DNA of 64,000 nt from Amorphochlora amoebiformis. Its lineage: Eukaryota; Cercozoa; Chlorarachniophyceae. The stretch spans positions 248,001 through 312,000 of the forward strand of contig BAAHQB010000086.1 of the NCBI GenBank assembly GCA_054601695.1, written 5' to 3'. The position numbers were made by a program, and so were the translations under genes. The notes under the pieces are model-generated. The model did no database searches, was not told the origin of the DNA, and saw only the letters and a program-made list of their open reading frames with translations. Shown piece after piece: positions 58,653 to 64,000 of the stretch. Every line of letters begins with the position of its first letter. Position 1 is the stretch's first letter.

Positions 58653-60147
58653 ACTAAAAAAATATATATGATGAATATATATGTGTTCTATATATACATG
58701 TGTATATATCACCTTCTTAGTGGTTTCAATGATCTGCTTCCCCAAGTCAAGGCTCTCCGGCTCGACTAAACACACATCAAAAGAATTTATATCAACCGTC
58801 AAAATGTACTCAGTTCTTCAAGAGGTTAACCCTGTGCGTGTATGTGTGTCTGTCCTTGTCCCTTCCCCTTATTTCCCCTCTGCTCTGACGCTCTTTCAGC
58901 GAATGCACTTAGGAGAGGGTTCGTGCCAATAATACAGTCCTTACGGTGAACCAACCTGTGAACTTAGGCTTCCTCACGGTGGTCTTGACAACCCTCCGAA
59001 TCGACGGATAATTCGCGATCCCCAGCAGCTCCACTGGAAGCTCAAACGTATCTACGATAATTAGGGTTGGAGTTAGGGCTAATTTAAGGGCCGCCCCAAG
59101 ATAAGGGCTTCGGCTAGTACTAGGATTATTTGATAAGTCAGGGATAAGGTTAGGTCGAGCACCCGAGCCTGAGACCTGAGGCAGGAATTGCAGTTGGACT
59201 TTTAATCGCCTATACTTACCTAAGAAGGGTTGAGGAGGATATGGTGAGGGTGAGGTTTGAGCTAAGGTTGGGATTGCAGCTCCCATAAACCTTAAATCTA
59301 CCCCTACTAATCCTAGCCCAAACCTTAAACGTAGTCTCAACCCTTACCCTAACCCTTCTAGGCCTAAGTCAAACCCTAACCTAACGCCAACCCTGACCCT
59401 AACCCCTGCATCAACCCTAACCCCAACCTATCCATAAATCGAATCGCACGTCTAACACCCTAAACCTGAGCTTCCAGAAACTAACACTGAATTTCGAAAC
59501 CTAAGGTGAAGCGCATGTGCCTGAATACATCTTCGATTACACCGTCGGCACCCAGACCCGCCTAATGGAAGTTATTTCGGGCAGTTTTCGTCTCTGATTT
59601 GGAGTAGTTTAGGTGTAGTCTTGGTCATTAAGGTTCCAGAGAGGCTTATGGGTGGATTTAGGCCGGTTTCGAGTGTATCAGGGTAACTTTGTGGCTACCT
59701 TAGACTTTTGGTCGAGACAGGAGATCTTGGGAGCCTTACTCGCTACTGAATAAATGCGTGTACATGCATGCTTGTTGGTATACATATAATATACACATAT
59801 ACAAGTATAAAATACATGTAATATACATAAAAAAAATATGGTTGCTACATAGTAGTGATGAGACACTTGGATTTTAAAATTTACACATACATATATATGC
59901 ATATATTACAACATTATATATAAAAACACACATTTATATATGCAATAAACTGTTACTACTATAGAGCATGATTCCTTTTTACTGTCTACCTGCAGCGTCG
60001 ATCCATTCCGAGGGAAAGAGGAGGGAAAATTCAGGGTGAGAGGAGAGGTCGATAGCTACAGACACCTTGTACATATATATATATATTTGTAAAATAATAT
60101 ATACATATATATATATTTATATACATATATATATATATATATATACA

Positions 60148-60241
<94 letters not shown>

Positions 60242-60331
60242 CATATGTACAATACATATATACATGTGTTATATACATATACATCTACATATATCTATAT
60301 TTAATATTCATATTGCACATGAATATCTATC

Positions 60332-60371
<40 letters not shown>

Positions 60372-60497
60372 ATAATATCTATTAAATGTATGCTTGCGTA
60401 TCATATATGTAATATATATATATAGAAAAATGTATATGTATTATATATATATATATATATACATGCATACATATATATATATATATATATAAACATA

Positions 60498-60533
<36 letters not shown>

Positions 60534-60657
60534 ACATAATACATATGTGTGTTCATTTACGTGTGTATTTATAATGATAACAATAGTATACGAATATATA
60601 TACATATACATATATATATATATATACATATATATACATATGTATATCTGTATATAC

Positions 60658-60696
<39 letters not shown>

Positions 60697-60743
60697 TATT
60701 TATACATATAAATTTTAATATATATATTTATACATATATATAC

Positions 60744-60775
<32 letters not shown>

Positions 60776-61176
60776 GTATATTATTCAATTTGCATACGTA
60801 TACTTGCGGAGATGGAGAAAAATGGAAAAGAACACAGAATGGAAACTAGAGAGAGGGCAGGGTTTTCACCTCAACATCTGATCGATTCTCGAATGTTAAG
60901 GGGCACATACTTCTCTTGCCTATCTCCCTATGTATATATTCAAATATTAATAATATAACAACGTATAAATATATTGTGAGAGGGAGGAAGAAAGGGAAAG
61001 AGGATGAGGGAACAAAAGAAAGAGAAATACCCGTCTTTAAACACGATCTCCTTTTGAATTAACACTAAGTCAGGGACCTTTACTTGTGCCTTCACCTACA
61101 AAGTTTACAGAAATAAGTCTACAATTTTTTGTATACATTATGTGTATGTAAATATATGTACTATATTATACACTAG

Positions 61177-61207
<31 letters not shown>

Positions 61208-62337
61208 ATATGTATACACGTATATGTATATGATACTTTAATTATCACATACTCTTAGCTTAAGGGGCTTGGTCTTCTCCTTCGCACCTCGTAGACGTAG
61301 TAAAACTGTGCTGTCTACATCTCCTGAGAGTAGTATACATGGAATACATAACCGGACATATATCATATTCTATCACATTAAACAATCACATGTGTGTACA
61401 ATGAAGCATACATAGTAGATGAGAGAAAACAAAGTAGAAGAGAGAGAGGAGGAAACAGGGGATTAATAGAAAGAAAAAATTGAGTGAGAGAAAAAACAGA
61501 GGAAATAGACACTCAGGAGATTCGAGCGACTGAAGAATATGAGCTACCGGCGCCCTTGAGGTCGACAGCGACGTGAAGAGGGAACTTTTCACGTGGTTTT
61601 AAGGATCCGATTAACGGTTCGATTCTAAGAGCCCAGGGGGAGAAGGAGGCTTAGTATTTATCACTGTTTTCTCCAACTTTTGCATAGATTTTGGTGGTTC
61701 AGGGAGTTAGTTTGAATACCTCTATATATTGACACTTAGCAAAAATATATTTACGTATATTACATCTATATATATATATATGTATATATGTATACATATA
61801 TATATATATATATAAATATGAGTATATACATGTGCATATACATGTATGTATCTTTAGGTTTGTACATTTCTATATATTACCTGAGCTCCTCTGGAACGTG
61901 CTCGATTTTGAAGACAGCGTATGACTTGCCTGTATGAAAACGTGATATTATATATTTTTATTTATTTTATATACATATGTATATATAATGTTTATATATA
62001 TATGTATGTATACAAAACTATCATATATTTACACTGGTTTTATTTTGTACACACACATATATATATATTTAGTTTATATTACATGTATATATATATGTAT
62101 ATATATATATATATATATTTACATATACACACTCATAGAGATGTAAATATATCTATATATATATATATATATATTTGTATATACGTATGTGTAAAAGATA
62201 TATTTATTTGTACATATCTTAGTATGTGTACGTATATATATTTGTATATATGTATACATATATATATATATGTATCTATACATGCATATCTTTATATATA
62301 TGTATCTATACATGCATATCTTTATATATATATATAT

Positions 62338-62411
<74 letters not shown>

Positions 62412-62783
62412 TGTATTCAAATATGTATAAATTTATAGATACATAAATGTACACCTTGATTCTTAATCCTAATTGTCTGCTCTACCAATCCCCCTACACA
62501 CACAGACCCAAAGTCCAACAGGGAGGGAAGCACCTGATAGTACAACCGTATAAATACACATATAATATATGTGCACATACATAATTTATAAAGATGTACA
62601 TTATATAAATATATATTTATATATACGTATATATATAGATTGATATATATAAGATCTATGTATAAATATATATTACCGTACATACATACATACTTCCATA
62701 TATCTACGCGTATACATATATATATATATATATATATATAGTTTATACATATATAGATTATATATATATATATGTAATATATT

Positions 62784-62822
<39 letters not shown>

Positions 62823-62889
62823 CTGCATGAGGCTTCTGGAATATGGCCTATAAGCTCAATTGTCTTCTTACAGCCTTTCTTTATCTGCA

Positions 62890-62929
<40 letters not shown>

Positions 62930-63204
62930 GTATGTATATCTATATAAATATATTATTTGATATATCTATATATATTTATGTATATTACATGCATTAATAT
63001 ATATATATATATATATGTAGTATGGACATATTATATATATATATATATATATTATACATATCCTATTTAAAGGTATTATACATGCGCACATGGAAAAATA
63101 TGTGCTTACATATTCCTTACACAATACATCTATAAGTGTATTTACAATATTATGATATGTGTAGATACATATATATATATACATATATATATATATATTT
63201 ATAT

Positions 63205-63238
<34 letters not shown>

Positions 63239-63342
63239 TTGTATGTGTATATATTACTTGTAACGTTGCGATCTCAGAGACACGTACCTGCATATATTAT
63301 AATAATACATATATATATATATATATATATGTACATATGAGA

Positions 63343-63385
<43 letters not shown>

Positions 63386-63460
63386 ATATATATACTCATG
63401 TACTTATGAACATATTATACATATGTATATATATATATATATGTGCAAATTATATATATG

Positions 63461-63526
<66 letters not shown>

Positions 63527-63777
63527 ACATATGTATTATGTTATAAAAACGTATTATATTTATTTATTTATATGTGTATTTATATTAGTATTTAAGATGC
63601 CTATTGCACGAAAGTATTCACATGAAATATATATATATATATATTATATATATATATATATAGGTATAGAATGAAAAAAATATATATACAAAATACAATG
63701 TGTACACATATAAATATATCATATGCCTGGGCGTGCTTTGGGTGATAATTTGCCTTTATCACCGCGCTGCCATGTGC
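41494..63777 (-). CDS. CFAP47: CFAP47-like cilium/flagellum protein, 3' part (over 40 exons; 5' end outside window)
   Basis: Exons fixed at both ends include 63727-63777, 63258-63287, 62822-62884, 62455-62533, 61881-61929, 61548-61624, 61253-61323, 61031-61095, 60870-60927, 59990-60065, 58956-59051, 58713-58765, 58381-58418, 57859-57955, 56888-56945, 56310-56362, 56079-56168, 55861-55966, 54869-54949, 54273-54332, 53666-53770, 53522-53573, 52884-52957 and the last, 41494-41589 (TGA). The upstream part has ASH/MSP-type beta-sandwich repeats ([30 protein letters not shown]). Next come [19 protein letters not shown] and [16 protein letters not shown], typical of CFAP47/HYDIN-type proteins. At 45400-47750 a calponin-homology domain is spread over small exons: [47 protein letters not shown], and [14 protein letters not shown]. 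The C-terminus is ASH-like again ([23 protein letters not shown]). CFAP47 works in the axoneme of motile cilia. The visible part is about 1,200 residues, while family members reach about 3,000. Several middle exons (49,000-53,000) are tentative. Confidence 0.83.
44340..44400 (-). repeat. TTAGGG-like intronic array
   Basis: GGGTTAGGTAGGGTTAGGG-type units on the plus strand (CCCTAA in the sense strand) lie just upstream of a CFAP47-like acceptor near 44337. Confidence 0.8.
44621..44665 (-). repeat. TTAGGG-like intronic array near a donor
   Basis: Three to four TTAGGG units on the plus strand lie shortly after the donor that follows the exon at about 44685-44757 of the CFAP47-like gene. Confidence 0.8.
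44954..44986 (+). repeat. dispersed intronic element, truncated copy in antisense
   Basis: It carries GGAGTCAATGGTCCTCGGAC followed by TAAGACTAGCTC. It is on the plus strand inside an intron of the minus-strand CFAP47-like gene, so it is antisense to its host. The other copies are in sense orientation. Confidence 0.75.
45118..45335. repeat. inverted pair of telomere-like arrays within one intron
   Basis: Plus-strand TTAGGG units at 45118-45165 and CCCTAA units at 45240-45335 lie at opposite ends of the same CFAP47-like intron. They are separated by about 75 bp, so the transcript could pair its two intron ends. The 3' array flanks exon 45057-45110 or thereabouts. Confidence 0.7.
46893..46958 (+). 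repeat. (TAA)n trinucleotide microsatellite
   Basis: About 20 nearly perfect ATA/TAA units in a CFAP47-like intron. This is the only long trinucleotide tract seen among the dinucleotide repeats. Confidence 0.95.
47750..47970 (-). repeat. purine-rich intronic tract (pyrimidine in sense)
   Basis: GAGAGAG/GGGAAAAA units on the plus strand lie immediately upstream (in gene sense) of the CFAP47-like acceptor at about 47740. In the transcript this is a long CT-rich tract, perhaps an extended polypyrimidine tract. Confidence 0.75.
55360..55860. repeat. inverted pair of telomere-like arrays in a CFAP47-like intron
   Basis: TTAGG-type units at 55360-55450 and CCCTAA-type units at 55780-55860 on the plus strand lie in the intron after exon 55861-55966. 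The CCCTAA array touches the donor, which reads GTAGGGTTAGGG in the sense strand. An AT microsatellite separates the two arrays. Confidence 0.7.
58416..58529 (+). repeat. 57-bp perfect tandem duplication over a splice acceptor
   Basis: Two identical 57-bp units (58416-58472 and 58473-58529) each contain ACTTCGTCTATGG and GGGTTAGGTTTAGGGG. The first unit overlaps the start of exon 58381-58418, so the acceptor region is present twice in tandem. Confidence 0.9.
59060..59440. repeat. inverted telomere-like arrays in a CFAP47-like intron
   Basis: TTAGGG-type units at about 59060-59100 and CCCTAA-type units at about 59275-59440 on the plus strand lie within the intron between the exon ending near 59501 and exon 58956-59051. 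Confidence 0.7.
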
Positions 63778-63783
63778 CTGCAT

Positions 63784-63828
<45 letters not shown>

Positions 63829-63869
63829 ATATATCTTATATGTATGTATATATAATATTATATTATATT

Positions 63870-63906
<37 letters not shown>

Positions 63907-64000
63907 GTATTTGCAGATATATATACATAAATATGTATATGTATATAGAAATATATAAAATATACACGTATATATGTACATATAGAAATATCTATATATA
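63778..64000. repeat. AT microsatellite at the right edge
   Basis: (TA)n and (TATG)n sequence, presumably intron of the CFAP47-like gene. No exon is visible here. Confidence 0.7.

Noticed and set aside
59501-59600. Plus-strand coding segment [20 protein letters not shown]
   Set aside because: It is isolated, with no in-phase neighbours. The minus strand has splice sites and phase that fit the CFAP47-like gene, although the junction to the exon at 59990-60065 remains unsettled.

Overview
The window is nuclear DNA from a eukaryote. It shows spliced genes with many short exons (usually 30-130 nt), GT-AG introns plus a few GC-AG introns, and no bacterial-type operons. Introns and spacers are swollen with (AT)n/(TATA)n microsatellites. 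Only about 10 kb of 64 kb is coding. The organism is probably a flagellated alga with a secondary (complex) plastid: three genes encode N-termini that look like signal peptide plus transit peptide, one encodes a mitochondrial presequence, and one encodes a large ciliary/flagellar protein. I cannot name the lineage. The inconsistent +1 Phe after the predicted signal peptides does not favour a typical red-lineage plastid and would fit a chlorarachniophyte-like host, but this is weak evidence.

Layout. (1) 974-4764, minus: AGC/GRK-like protein kinase. (2) 5155-8559, plus: small PUB-domain protein, divergent from the kinase. (3) about 9564-16164, plus: CAP/SCP-domain protein, first exon not found. 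(4) 16544-17591, minus: 49-residue single-span membrane protein. (5) 18961-19663, minus: small unknown protein with a plastid-type presequence. (6) 19779-23423, plus: RsuA-family rRNA pseudouridine synthase with an organelle-type presequence, divergent from gene 5. (7) about 25076-34260, minus: mitochondrial 3-hydroxyisobutyryl-CoA hydrolase (18 or 19 exons). (8) 34424-40797, plus: plastid-type phosphoglycerate kinase paralogue with altered active-site residues, divergent from gene 7. (9) 41494 to beyond the right edge, minus: CFAP47-like protein with ASH-type repeats and a calponin-homology domain, 5' end outside the window.

Exon models were built by hand from homology, splice sites and phase. 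For genes 1, 2, 4, 5, 6 and 8, and for gene 7 up to its last exon, every junction keeps frame.

Genome-level features: degenerate TTAGGG/CCCTAA arrays lie inside introns, sometimes as inverted pairs at the two intron ends. A dispersed intronic element shares the core GGACTAAGACATGCTGAA. CTAG-rich spacers sit behind convergent genes. Three head-to-head gene pairs share 115-390 bp promoters.

The genes do not form one pathway. They cover signalling, ubiquitin/p97-type adaptors, organelle translation and metabolism, and cilium structure.
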